NCBI RefSeq assembly: GCF_009687885.1
Contig: NZ_BLAF01000004.1
Location: forward strand, 539,291 to 603,290
DNA from: Acrocarpospora pleiomorpha
GTDB lineage: Bacteria > Actinomycetota > Actinomycetes > Streptosporangiales > Streptosporangiaceae
Length of the DNA stretch: 64,000 nucleotides
Direction of reading: 5' to 3'
Shown: positions 35,850 to 43,815 of the stretch, piece after piece
Layout of the letters: each line of letters opens with the position of its first letter
Position numbering within the stretch: the stretch's first letter is position 1
Made by a program: the position numbers and the translations under genes
The notes under the pieces: generated by a model
Database searches by the model: none
Told to the model about the DNA's origin: nothing
Seen by the model: the letters and a program-made list of their open reading frames with translations, nothing else

Positions 35850-36776
35850 ATGACAACCGTGAAGATCGCCGCCGTGCAGGCGGCGTACATCCTGATGGAT
35901 CAGAAGGCCTGCCTGGAGAAGGCGGCCGAGCTGCTGCGCCAGGCGGCCGCGGCGGGAGCCGGGATCGTGGTGTTCCCCGAGGCGTTCATCCCCGGCACCC
36001 CGATCTGGATCGACTCCCGCCCGATCTGGGACGGTGACGACGACTGGTACGCACTGCTGGTCGAGCAAGCCGTCACGGTCCCCGGCCCGATCACCGACGC
36101 CCTGGCCGCCGCCGCCGGCGAAACCGGCACCTACCTGGTGATCGGGGTGAACGAACGCGAACCGCACGGCACCACCATCTACAACACCACCCTCTACTTC
36201 GGACCCGACGGCACCCTGCTCGGCAAACATCGCAAGCTGATGCCCACCGGCTCGGAACGCACCGTGTGGGGCATGGGCGACGGCTCCACCCTGCCCGTCA
36301 TCGACACTCCGTACGGCCGGCTCTCCGGGCTGATCTGCTGGGAGAACTACATGCCCCTGGCCCGCTTCTACCTCTACAGCCAGGGCGTGGACATCTGGAC
36401 CGCCCCCACCCTCGCCCAGGGCGACGGCTGGCTCGCCGCCATGCGCCACATAGCCCATGAGGGCCGCTGCTACGTGATCGGCGTCAACCCGTGTGTCCAC
36501 ATCGACCAGATCCCCGCCGACTTCCCCCACCGCGACCGGGTCTGGCGCGCCGAGCAGGAATGGGTCGAACCCGGCAACAGCATCATCATCGATCCCACCG
36601 GCAAGATCCTCGCCGGACCCGCCCGGCACGAGGAGACCATCCTCTACGCCGACATCGACCTGGCCGCGGTCCACGCCGCCCGCCGCTACTTCGACCCGGT
36701 GGGCCACTACCACCGCCCCGACATCTTCCAGCTCACCGTCGACACCAGCCCCCGCCCACCCGTCATCAAGGCCTGA
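35850..36776 (+). CDS. Nitrilase / carbon-nitrogen hydrolase
   Basis: 308 residues, true nitrilase length. Glu of the triad in GIVVFPEAFIPGTPIWID (residue 44), Lys in LLGKHRKLMPTGSERTVWG near 130, Cys in LSGLICWENYMPLARFYLY near 164. The PTGSERTVWGMGDGS stretch and CWENYMP are characteristic of aliphatic/aromatic nitrilases (EC 3.5.5) that convert nitriles to acids and ammonia; such enzymes form spiral oligomers. It is divergent from the STAND ATPase, which might regulate it. Confidence 0.93.
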   Translation: MTTVKIAAVQAAYILMDQKACLEKAAELLRQAAAAGAGIVVFPEAFIPGTPIWIDSRPIWDGDDDWYALLVEQAVTVPGPITDALAAAAGETGTYLVIGVNEREPHGTTIYNTTLYFGPDGTLLGKHRKLMPTGSERTVWGMGDGSTLPVIDTPYGRLSGLICWENYMPLARFYLYSQGVDIWTAPTLAQGDGWLAAMRHIAHEGRCYVIGVNPCVHIDQIPADFPHRDRVWRAEQEWVEPGNSIIIDPTGKILAGPARHEETILYADIDLAAVHAARRYFDPVGHYHRPDIFQLTVDTSPRPPVIKA

Positions 36777-36788
36777 AGGCCGCCGCCG

Positions 36789-37559
36789 TCAGCCTTCGCG
36801 GAGGCTGACGACCAGCGTCTGGATGCCGTCCAGCACGCGGGCCAGGCCGAACTCGAAGGCGTGGCCGGGGTTGTAGGCCGCGCCGTGTTCCTGGCCGGCC
36901 GCCGTGCCGACGCGGGAGGCGATCGGGAAGCGGGTGTGGTCGACCAGGGCGTTCAGGAACGGCGCGTAGGTCTGCCACCACTGCTCGTCGGTCATCCCGG
37001 TCTCCTGGGGCGCCCGGGCGGCCTCCACCGCGCCGCGCGCGGCGCCGAGGACGTAGCCGTAGACGAGCGTGACGACCGAGTCCATCTCCACGTCGGACAG
37101 GCCGATGCCCTCGACGGCGGACAGTTCGAACTCGTATTTGGCCATCGCGTTCGGGCCGAGCGCCGGCCGGCCGGTGGCGACCTGCAGGAGCCACGGGTGG
37201 CGGTGGTAGAGCGCCCACTGCTCGCGCGCGATCGACTCCAGCCGCGCCCGCCAGCCGCCGGTGGGCGCGGCCTGGTAGAGGTCGCCGTAGACGGTGTCCA
37301 GCATGACGTCGATCAGTTCGGCCTTGCCCGGCACGTACGTGTACAGCGACATCGTGCCCACACCCAGGCGTTCGGCCACCCGGCGCATCGACAGCGCGGC
37401 CAGCCCGTCGGCGTCGCCCACCTCGATGGCGGCCCGCACGATCAGGTCCACGCTCAGCTCGGGTTTGCCCTTCCTGGACGCCCTGCCCTTGCCGGGGGTG
37501 CGCCAGAGCAGCGCCAGGCTGCGGGCGGGGTCGCCCTGCCCGCTGTATTCCGTCGTCAT
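36789..37559 (-). CDS. TetR-family regulator (TetR_C type) of adjacent ABC exporter
   Basis: 256 residues from the ATG at 37559. HTH preceded by a 40-residue basic arm: LAALSMRRVAERLGVGTMSL then YTYVPGKAELIDVML. The long C-terminal domain (about 100-250; FPIASRVGTAAGQEHGAAYN) is of the tetracycline-repressor C type common beside DrrAB-like transporters. Its operator is probably the inverted repeat at 37593-37618, which covers the start of the exporter ATPase gene. Convergent with the nitrilase gene. Confidence 0.9.
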   Translation of the reverse strand: MTTEYSGQGDPARSLALLWRTPGKGRASRKGKPELSVDLIVRAAIEVGDADGLAALSMRRVAERLGVGTMSLYTYVPGKAELIDVMLDTVYGDLYQAAPTGGWRARLESIAREQWALYHRHPWLLQVATGRPALGPNAMAKYEFELSAVEGIGLSDVEMDSVVTLVYGYVLGAARGAVEAARAPQETGMTDEQWWQTYAPFLNALVDHTRFPIASRVGTAAGQEHGAAYNPGHAFEFGLARVLDGIQTLVVSLREG

Positions 37560-37592
37560 GGTGCAGGCCAGCCTACCCGTACGCTTAACCGT

Positions 37593-37618
37593 ATGCCGTA
37601 CGGTACGCTGTACGGCAT
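37593..37618. promoter_or_regulatory. Inverted repeat operator overlapping exporter start codon
   Basis: Arms ATGCCGTAC (37593-37601) and GTACGGCAT (37610-37618) are perfectly complementary around GGTACGCT. The right arm enters the ATG at 37617 of the ATPase gene, and the left arm begins with an in-frame ATG at 37593. GTAC units also recur just upstream. Binding by the divergent TetR protein would block both promoters; inferred. Confidence 0.65.
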
Positions 37619-38534
37619 GATACGCGTCACCGGTCTGGGCAAACGCTTCGGCGCCACCCCAGCCCTGGACTCCCTCGACCTGCACGTCCCCGAAGGCCAG
37701 GTGCACGGCCTGCTCGGCCCCAACGGCGCCGGAAAGACCACCCTGGTCCGCATCCTCACCACCCTGCTGCGCCCCGGCGCCGGCCAGGCCCGCGTCGCCG
37801 GCTTCGACGTGGTACGGCAGGCCGCCGACGTGCGCCGCCACATCGGCCTGGTCGGCCAGCACGCCGCCGTCGACGAGCTGCTCACCGGCCGCCAGAACCT
37901 GGCCATGTTCGCCCGCCTCTCCCACCTGCCCCCGCGCGCCGCCACCGCCCGCGCCGACCAGCTGCTGGACCAGTTCGGCCTGGCCGACGCCGGCCGCAAA
38001 CCGGCCAAGGACTACTCCGGCGGCATGCGCCGCCGCCTGGACCTGGCCGCGGGCCTGATCCTCGCCCCGCCGGTGCTGTTCCTGGACGAGCCCACCACCG
38101 GCCTGGACCCGCGCGGCCGCGACCAGGTCTGGTCCGCCATCCGCGACCTGGCCGGGCGCGGCGCCACGATCCTGCTCACCACCCAGTACCTGGAGGAGGC
38201 CGACCGGCTCGCCGACCGGATCTCGATCATCGACGGCGGGCGGCTGGCGGCGGCCGGAACCCCGGCCGAGCTGAAGGCCACCATCGGCGGCGACCGGATC
38301 GAGGTCGTCGCCGCCTCGGCCGCCGACCTGGCCGCGGTGGCCGCGCTGCTCGGCCCGTACGCGCACATCGACGAGGAGGCGCGGCGGGTGAGCGCGCCCG
38401 CGCCGGACCGGGTGGCGGCGCTGACCCGGGCCGTGCGCGGCCTGGAGGAGGCCGCCATCGCGGCCGAGGACATCGGCGTGCGCCGCCCCACCCTGGACGA
38501 GGTCTTCCTGCGACTGACGGAGAGAATCACATGA
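37617..38534 (+). CDS. DrrA-like ABC exporter ATP-binding protein
   Basis: 305 residues from the ATG at 37617 (an ATG at 37593 would add 8 residues). Walker [21 protein letters not shown], signature [18 protein letters not shown], Walker [22 protein letters not shown]-loop-like [16 protein letters not shown]. The TTQYLEEAD loop with Gln and the C-terminal [13 protein letters not shown] are hallmarks of DrrA-type (daunorubicin-resistance) ATPases. It is coupled by ATGA to the permease. A drug or lipid is the likely substrate. Confidence 0.93.
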   Translation: MIRVTGLGKRFGATPALDSLDLHVPEGQVHGLLGPNGAGKTTLVRILTTLLRPGAGQARVAGFDVVRQAADVRRHIGLVGQHAAVDELLTGRQNLAMFARLSHLPPRAATARADQLLDQFGLADAGRKPAKDYSGGMRRRLDLAAGLILAPPVLFLDEPTTGLDPRGRDQVWSAIRDLAGRGATILLTTQYLEEADRLADRISIIDGGRLAAAGTPAELKATIGGDRIEVVAASAADLAAVAALLGPYAHIDEEARRVSAPAPDRVAALTRAVRGLEEAAIAAEDIGVRRPTLDEVFLRLTERIT

Positions 38535-39313
38535 GATGGGCTGTCGCCGACGGCTGGACGATCACCCGCCGCGACCTCGCGCACTGGGCCAACCAGCCCG
38601 GCCAGATCCTGGCCGGGCTGCTGTTCCCGGTCATGATCGTGCTCATGTTCGGCTACCTGTTCGGCGGCGGCATGACCGTCCCGGGCGGGGGCGACTACCG
38701 CGAGTTCCTGATGCCGGGCATGTTCGCGCTGACCATGGTCTTCGGCCTGGAGACGACCTTCGCCGCGGTCAGCGCCGACGCCGCCCGCGGGGTGACCGAC
38801 AGGTTCCGGTCGCTGCCGATGGCCTCCTCGGCGGTGGTGACCGGCCGGGCCGCCGCCGACCTGCTCAACTCGGCCCTGACGCTGGCCGTGCTGGTCGGCT
38901 GCGGCCTGGCGGTCGGCTGGCGGGCCGAGGCCGGGCCCGGCCGGGCGGCGCTGGCGGTCGGCCTGGTGCTGCTGCTGCGGTTCGCGCTGCTGTGGCTGGG
39001 CATCTGGCTCGGCCTGGTGGTCGGCAACCCGGAGGCGCTGGTGGCGGTGCAGATCCTGGTGTGGCCGGTCGGATTCCTGTCCAGCGCGCTGGTCTCGCCC
39101 GCGACCATGCCGGGCTGGCTGGGCGCGATCGCCGAGTGGAATCCGCTGTCGGCGACCGCAGCCGCGGCCAGGGAGCTGTTCGGCAATCCGGGCTGGGGCG
39201 GCGACTCGTGGGCGGCCCAGCACGCGGTCACGCTGGCGGTCGCCTGGCCGCTGCTGATCACGGCGGTGTTCTTTCCGCTCTCGATCCGGGCTTTCCGGCG
39301 GCTGGGCGGCTGA
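38531..39313 (+). CDS. DrrB-like ABC-2 permease
   Basis: 260 residues, six helices. [60 protein letters not shown] and [20 protein letters not shown] are typical of DrrB permeases. It overlaps the ATPase gene by 4 bp and completes the TetR-regulated exporter. The SNF2 gene follows after about 50 bp and may be independent. Confidence 0.92.
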   Translation: MRWAVADGWTITRRDLAHWANQPGQILAGLLFPVMIVLMFGYLFGGGMTVPGGGDYREFLMPGMFALTMVFGLETTFAAVSADAARGVTDRFRSLPMASSAVVTGRAAADLLNSALTLAVLVGCGLAVGWRAEAGPGRAALAVGLVLLLRFALLWLGIWLGLVVGNPEALVAVQILVWPVGFLSSALVSPATMPGWLGAIAEWNPLSATAAAARELFGNPGWGGDSWAAQHAVTLAVAWPLLITAVFFPLSIRAFRRLGG

Positions 39314-39361
39314 CCCCCCGGTAGCGTGTCGGACCACGGCGCGAGAGGGGAGTCCCGAAGC

Positions 39362-41638
39362 GTGGCACGAGACCCCGATCGGGTCGCCCTGGTCCGGGGC
39401 ATGGCCGTCTTCGAACCCGCGGAGCCGCCCCGGGAGGGCCGGATCGCCTTCCACCCGCCGCCCGGCGCGCCGGGACCGGTGGTGCGGATGGCGGTGGCCG
39501 AGGCGATGCCGCTGCTCAGCCTGGCCCGCCGCGAGACCGGCGCGCACCCGTCGGCCGCCTTCTGGGGGGCGGCCGTGGTGGTGGCGCTGCAGCTGGTCGC
39601 CCGCGGCCGGATCCGGCCCGCCGGGGACGGCTCCTGGCGGGCCGGGCCGCTGACCGGCCTGGACGTCGAACGCGTCGAGGAACTCGTCGCCACGCTCGCG
39701 GACCCGGACGCGGAAGGCCTGGTCCGGGCGTTCCTGGACGCGGTCGCCGACGGCATGCCCCGCACCGCGGCCGCCATGCACGCCACCCGCGCCCCCGCCC
39801 CGGTATCAGGAGGGCGGGGATCCGAGCCCAGGCCCGGCACGGGGAAGCTGACCGTGCGCGCCGTCGTCGGGGCCGGCGAGCCCGCTCCCGGCGATCTGCG
39901 CGCGCTGCTGTCCGGCGGCGGCCTGCTGCGCTTCGACTGGCAGCTGGCCCTGGGCGGCGACCCGCTCACCGAAGCCGAGATGGACCTGCTGGCCGAATCC
40001 GCCCGCCCGCTGGTACGGCTGCGCGACCAGTGGGTGCACCTGGACGCCGCCACCACCCGCCGGGTCCGCAACCGATCGATGAAACCCCTCACCCCGATCG
40101 CCGCGCTGGCGCTGGCCCTGACCGGCTCGGCCGACCTCGACGGCGAGCGGGTCGAGATCGCCGCCACCCCGTGGCTGGAGGCGCTGCGGCGGCGCATCGC
40201 CGACCCGGGGGCCGCAGCGTCGAACGGACCGCCGATCGGGCCGCCGCCCGGGCTGGCCGCGACCCTGCGCGACTACCAGCTGCGCGGCCTGCGCTGGCTG
40301 GCCGCCATGACCTCGCTCGGGCTCGGCGGCTGCCTGGCCGACGACATGGGCCTGGGCAAGACCGTCACGCTGATCGCCCTGCACCTGCACCGGGGCGGCG
40401 GTCCCGCCCTGGTGGTCTGCCCGGCCTCGCTGCTGGGCAACTGGGAGCGCGAGATCCGCAGGTTCGCCCCCGGCGCGGCCGTGCGCCGTTTCCACGGGCC
40501 CGGCCGTACCTTGGATGGGGTGGTGGACGGGTTCGTGCTCACCACGTACCCGACGATGCGCCTGGACGCGGAGCGGCTGGCCGCGACCGCCTGGGATCTG
40601 GTGGCCGCCGACGAGGCCCAGCACGTCAAGAATCCCCGCTCCGGCGCGGCCCGCGCGCTGCGAGCGATCCCCGCCGGGGCCAGGGTGGCGCTGACCGGCA
40701 CTCCCGTCGAGAACTCCCTCACCGAGCTGTGGGCGATCCTCGACTGGACCACCCCCGGCCTGCTCGGCGCCCTCGGAAACTTCCGCGCCCGCTGGATCCG
40801 CCCCATCGAATCCGAGAAGGACCCCGAAGCGGCGGCGCGGCTGGCCGCGCTGGTGCGGCCCTTCCTGCTGCGCCGCCGCAAGAGCGACCCCGGCATCGTG
40901 CCCGAGCTGCCGCCCAAGACCGAGACCGACCAGCCGGTGCCGCTCACCCGCGAGCAGGCCGCCCTCTACGCCGCCGCCGTCCGCGAGGGCATGGCGCGGA
41001 TCGCCGACGCCGACGGCATGGCCAGGCGCGGCCTGGTGGTGAAACTCCTGACCGGGCTCAAGCAGATCTGCAACCACCCCGCCCACTACCTGAAGGAGCC
41101 GCACGGCCGCCTGGCCGGCCGCTCCGGCAAACTCCAGCTCCTGGACGAACTGCTGGACACCATCCTCGCCGAGGACGGCGCCGCCCTGGTCTTCACCCAG
41201 TACGTCGCGATGGCCCGCCTGCTCGAGCGCCACCTGGCGGCCCGCGGCGTAACCACCCAGCTGCTGCACGGCGGCACCCCCGTCGCGCGCCGCGAGGACA
41301 TGGTCCGCCGTTTCCAGGACGGCGAGGCCCCGGTCTTCCTGCTGTCGCTGAAAGCCGCCGGGACCGGCCTGAACCTCACCCGGGCCGACCATGTCGTGCA
41401 CTTCGACCGCTGGTGGAACCCCGCCGTGGAGGAGCAGGCCACCGACCGCGCCTACCGGATCGGGCAGACCCGCCCCGTCCAGGTGCACCGGCTCATCGCC
41501 GAGGGCACCGTCGAGGACCGCATCGCCGACCTGCTGCGAACCAAGCGCGCCCTGGCCGACGCCGTGCTCGCCGCCGGAGAGGCCGCGCTGAGCGAGCTCC
41601 CCCTGGACGAGCTGGCCCGCCTGGTCGAATTACGCTGA
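39362..41638 (+). CDS. SNF2-family DEAD/DEAH helicase (SWF/SNF ATPase)
   Basis: 758 residues from the GTG at 39362 (GGGGAG upstream; a GTG at 39326 is the alternative). An N-terminal region (about 1-290) is followed by the SNF2 motor: LADDMGLGKTVTLIALHLHR (motif I), AADEAQHVKNPRS (II), ALTGTPVENSLTELWAILDW (III), and the C-lobe LSLKAAGTGLNLTRADHVVH and DRAYRIGQTRPVQVHRLIAE (V-VI). Such proteins translocate on double-stranded DNA or remodel protein-DNA complexes; the bacterial role is often repair or phage defence, not established. No partner genes of a known defence system are adjacent. Confidence 0.92.
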   Translation: MARDPDRVALVRGMAVFEPAEPPREGRIAFHPPPGAPGPVVRMAVAEAMPLLSLARRETGAHPSAAFWGAAVVVALQLVARGRIRPAGDGSWRAGPLTGLDVERVEELVATLADPDAEGLVRAFLDAVADGMPRTAAAMHATRAPAPVSGGRGSEPRPGTGKLTVRAVVGAGEPAPGDLRALLSGGGLLRFDWQLALGGDPLTEAEMDLLAESARPLVRLRDQWVHLDAATTRRVRNRSMKPLTPIAALALALTGSADLDGERVEIAATPWLEALRRRIADPGAAASNGPPIGPPPGLAATLRDYQLRGLRWLAAMTSLGLGGCLADDMGLGKTVTLIALHLHRGGGPALVVCPASLLGNWEREIRRFAPGAAVRRFHGPGRTLDGVVDGFVLTTYPTMRLDAERLAATAWDLVAADEAQHVKNPRSGAARALRAIPAGARVALTGTPVENSLTELWAILDWTTPGLLGALGNFRARWIRPIESEKDPEAAARLAALVRPFLLRRRKSDPGIVPELPPKTETDQPVPLTREQAALYAAAVREGMARIADADGMARRGLVVKLLTGLKQICNHPAHYLKEPHGRLAGRSGKLQLLDELLDTILAEDGAALVFTQYVAMARLLERHLAARGVTTQLLHGGTPVARREDMVRRFQDGEAPVFLLSLKAAGTGLNLTRADHVVHFDRWWNPAVEEQATDRAYRIGQTRPVQVHRLIAEGTVEDRIADLLRTKRALADAVLAAGEAALSELPLDELARLVELR

Positions 41639-41653
41639 ATCCATTTATTGGCA

Positions 41654-41691
41654 CGGCCCCGCGCGGACGGGAGGATTTCCGCGCGGGGCCG
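41654..41691. terminator. Bidirectional hairpin terminator
   Basis: CGGCCCCGCGCGG (41654-41666) and its perfect complement (41679-41691) with a 12-nt loop lie between the convergent SNF2 gene (ends 41638) and the CHAP gene (ends 41807). The 13-bp GC stem without a T-run is typical for this GC content. Confidence 0.75.
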
Positions 41692-41806
41692 GGGGAAGCT
41701 GCCCGGCCGGTGGACGGCCGCCATACCGCTAGGGGATGGGCCAGGTATGGCGCGTGTCCGCGGGCGCAGCGTTACCCGGTGGCCGGGCAGCCGGCTCTGA
41801 TCGGTG

Positions 41807-42490
41807 TCAGGCGGGCAGTTGCTCGGCGTAGACGGGGTAGCCGTAGCCGACGACCTCGGCGGTGGGGCGGGTGCGGATCTCCACCTTGCCGTTGCCGGTG
41901 TTGCCCTCGACGGTCTTGATGGTGCCGTCGCCGTTGTCCTTGATGACGAAGCCGACGTGGTCGATGTTGTGGAGGTTCTTGCCGCCGTCCCAGCCGAAGA
42001 AGACGACCGCGCCGGGGGTCGGGGTGGTGCCCCAGCGCTTGTTCTGCTTGAACCAGTCGGCGTGGGAGACGGTGTAGGCGTCCCAGCCCATGGTGGGGCG
42101 GATGCCGAGCTGGTCGCCGACCCAGGAGACGAACATGTCGCACCAGGCGGCGTTGCGGTAGGCGTACACCGAGCCGCCGTCGCGGGCGACGGTCTGCTGG
42201 GCACGGGGGGAGTTCATGTACCACTGGTGGAACTTGGTGCCACCGCCGTAGTAGTTCTCGCTGACGCCGACCTGGCTCTGCGCCAGGCGCAGCACCTGCT
42301 CGGAGCTGACTCTGGGCAGCTTCTGGGCGATCTTGAGCAGCGGGCTGGCGTCCGGGTGGAAGTCCGCGGCGTCCGCCGCGTGGGTGTCGGCGTGGGCGGT
42401 GCCCATGGCCGCGGTGGTTCCGGTCAGCACCACACCGGCGAGGAGAGTGGTGGCCAGGGTGACGCGCACGTGAGAATTGGGGGCTCGCAT
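41807..42490 (-). CDS. Secreted CHAP-domain cell-wall hydrolase
   Basis: 227 residues. A Sec signal peptide (VTLATTLLAGVVLTGTTAAM, cleavage after AHA near residue 34) is followed by a short helical segment and a CHAP/NlpC-like domain with Cys in NAAWCDMFVSWVGDQLG near residue 118 and His in NIDHVGFVIKDNGDGT near 178. Such amidases or endopeptidases cut peptidoglycan outside the cell. The gene lies directly behind a c-di-AMP riboswitch, whose 3' end includes the ribosome-binding region (AAGGGAG), a common arrangement for actinobacterial wall hydrolases. Loss of activity control would be dangerous to the cell, which explains the riboswitch. Confidence 0.92.
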   Translation of the reverse strand: MRAPNSHVRVTLATTLLAGVVLTGTTAAMGTAHADTHAADAADFHPDASPLLKIAQKLPRVSSEQVLRLAQSQVGVSENYYGGGTKFHQWYMNSPRAQQTVARDGGSVYAYRNAAWCDMFVSWVGDQLGIRPTMGWDAYTVSHADWFKQNKRWGTTPTPGAVVFFGWDGGKNLHNIDHVGFVIKDNGDGTIKTVEGNTGNGKVEIRTRPTAEVVGYGYPVYAEQLPA

Positions 42491-42500
42491 GTGGGGTCTT

Positions 42501-42672
42501 GCTCCCTTGCTTCCATGCCGCCTACCGGGTTAGCTGACGGATTCGGGCGTGGAAGTCGCCCTACGGCCTGCGGGTGCAGGCCGATTCACCCCGAGAGGGC
42601 TGGGATTTGGTGCTTTCGTGTCGGGAGAGTGATCCCGGCCCTCGATGGTTCCCCGGCTCCGCGTGAGCGGAC
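42501..42672 (-). promoter_or_regulatory. c-di-AMP (ydaO/yuaA) riboswitch
   Basis: Read on the minus strand, the leader carries the conserved blocks of the ydaO class in the right order: GAGCCGGGGAACC, GGGGTGAATC, GTAGGGCGACTT, CCGAATCCGTCAGCTAACC and CGGTAGGCGGC, followed by GGAAGCAAGGGAG just before the CHAP gene start at 42490. In actinobacteria this class usually precedes cell-wall hydrolase and resuscitation-factor genes and turns expression down when c-di-AMP is high. Boundaries are approximate. Confidence 0.9.
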
Positions 42673-42958
42673 TCGACGGTCGGGCCGTCCCAGGAGCGGA
42701 ACGGCCGTTCGATTGTGTTGTGGGGCATCCTTGACCTGGTTTGACGTCCCGGTGCCCCGGGTTCCATCGAAGGTAGACGAATCACCCAAAAGGGTCAAAT
42801 GCCGACAAGTGGGTACATGTGGGGAGTCATGGGATTTCAGGGCCGTTAACGCCCCCGGTACGGGCTCCGGTGACAGCCACCGCGGCGAAGGCGCGGATGA
42901 CGGAATGCGGGAATTCCACGGCCAATTCGGGCCAGAACAGGGAGAGCGGGAGGAACGG
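42673..42958. other. Intergenic region without recognised gene
   Basis: Between the riboswitch and the small rightward ORF. It must hold the leftward promoter of the riboswitch-CHAP transcript and a rightward one, but I see no convincing -35/-10 pairs. It is less GC-rich than the neighbouring coding DNA and no conserved protein can be read in any frame. Confidence 0.5.
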
Positions 42959-43129
42959 ATGATCATCCAGTCCTGCCATCCGGATCTCGTCCTGAGCGTC
43001 GTGCCCGGTAAAGCGCAGACAGTGCTCTTCCAAGGTGGCCTGATGGCCGGATTGATCCCGAAGGAGCAGTTGTACCGGACCAGCGCGGGCCCCTCGCCCA
43101 TGATCGAAGCTGTCCCGCCAGGCGGGTGA
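42959..43129 (+). CDS. Small hypothetical protein (56 residues)
   Basis: The ATG at 42959 has a strong GGGAGGA 5 nt upstream. The product (IIQSCHPDLVLSVVPGKAQT, then VLFQGGLMAGLIPKEQLY) has no membrane helix. CHPDLVLSV is reminiscent of the start of ricin-type beta-trefoil repeats, but the chain is too short for a domain, so it may be a fragment or a small independent protein. A hairpin terminator follows 20 bp after the stop, which supports a real transcription unit. Confidence 0.45.
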   Translation: MIIQSCHPDLVLSVVPGKAQTVLFQGGLMAGLIPKEQLYRTSAGPSPMIEAVPPGG

Positions 43130-43133
43130 CGGG
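43114..43133 (+). repeat. 20-bp direct repeat, copy 1
   Basis: CCCGCCAGGCGGGTGACGGG occurs here and again at 43209-43228. Each copy contains CCCGCC-A-GGCGGG and, with flanks, a second possible stem (TGTCCCG with CGGGACA here). Confidence 0.7.
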
Positions 43134-43148
43134 ACAGGTGCTTTACCG

Positions 43149-43172
43149 CGGGCGACCGGCTGCGGTCGCCCG
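43149..43172 (+). terminator. Rho-independent-like terminator
   Basis: CGGGCGACCG-GCTG-CGGTCGCCCG is a perfect 10-bp stem with a 4-nt loop followed by TCTTGATCTT. It lies just after the small ORF ending at 43129 and fits termination of that rightward unit. Confidence 0.75.
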
Positions 43173-43208
43173 TCTTGATCTTGCCGAGGATCGTCTTCTG
43201 GTTGCCTG

Positions 43209-43228
43209 CCCGCCAGGCGGGTGACGGG
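43209..43228 (+). repeat. 20-bp direct repeat, copy 2
   Basis: Second perfect copy of the 20-mer at 43114-43133. Its flanks give TGCCCG with CGGGCA as the outer stem, differing from copy 1 by a lost base pair on both sides, so pairing is preserved. Confidence 0.7.
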
Positions 43229-43259
43229 CAGTCGATCTACTCTGGGTGACTAATTCCGG

Positions 43260-43736
43260 TCACTTGTTCCGGATCTCGTCGAGGATCTCCTGCAGCATCT
43301 TGTTGGCCGCGATCTGGTTACCTTCGACCCGCTCCAGGCGCGAAGTGTGGTCCTTCTGCGTCTCTTCAACCCGTCCGAGGCGTTCGCCGTGCTCTTCCTG
43401 GACAGTTTCGAGTCGTCCGAGGCGCGCAGTGTGGTCCCGCTGCGTCTCCTCAATCTCGCCCAGGCGGTCGCTGTGCTGGCTGAGCTTGTTGTCGGCATCA
43501 CCGAACAGCCAGGTGAGGGTGTCCATCCTGCTGTCGGCCTTGGTGAACTGCTTGTTCATCTCATGATGCATCATCTTCAGACGCCTAGCTGCCTCGTCCA
43601 GGCTGGCGTGCGCCGCCGCCGAGCTCCGATTGGCGAGATCGGCGACGGCGTGAGTCTCCTCCGCCTGTGGTTCCTTCTCGCGCATCTTGCGGAACTCCTC
43701 TTCGAGAACGGTCACACGGTCTTCGAGGGTGGGCAC
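43260..43736 (-). CDS. Coiled-coil protein with 14-residue repeats
   Basis: 158 residues from the GTG at 43736, which has AGGAGG 6 nt upstream. The whole chain is predicted helical and charged. Residues about 90-145 are four tandem 14-mers: RLGEIEETQRDHTA, RLGRLETVQEEHGE, RLGRVEETQKDHTS, RLERVEGNQIAANK, each two heptads with hydrophobic a/d positions, i.e. a long coiled coil, also mirrored as DNA repeats at about 43310-43480. N-terminal EDRVTVLEEEFRKMREKEPQ is another heptad run. No enzymatic motif. Role unknown, perhaps structural or an adaptor. Confidence 0.75.
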   Translation of the reverse strand: MPTLEDRVTVLEEEFRKMREKEPQAEETHAVADLANRSSAAAHASLDEAARRLKMMHHEMNKQFTKADSRMDTLTWLFGDADNKLSQHSDRLGEIEETQRDHTARLGRLETVQEEHGERLGRVEETQKDHTSRLERVEGNQIAANKMLQEILDEIRNK

Positions 43737-43815
43737 TTCGACCTCCTGCTTGGGGGGTTTCCGACGCCCCAAACCTATCGGCCGCTGCGCTCCGCGAGCG
43801 ACCAAACACAAACGG

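Noticed and set aside
42586..43101. 171-codon leftward frame over the riboswitch upstream region
   Set aside because: No ribosome-binding site or motifs and it overlaps the riboswitch and a better supported small rightward ORF.
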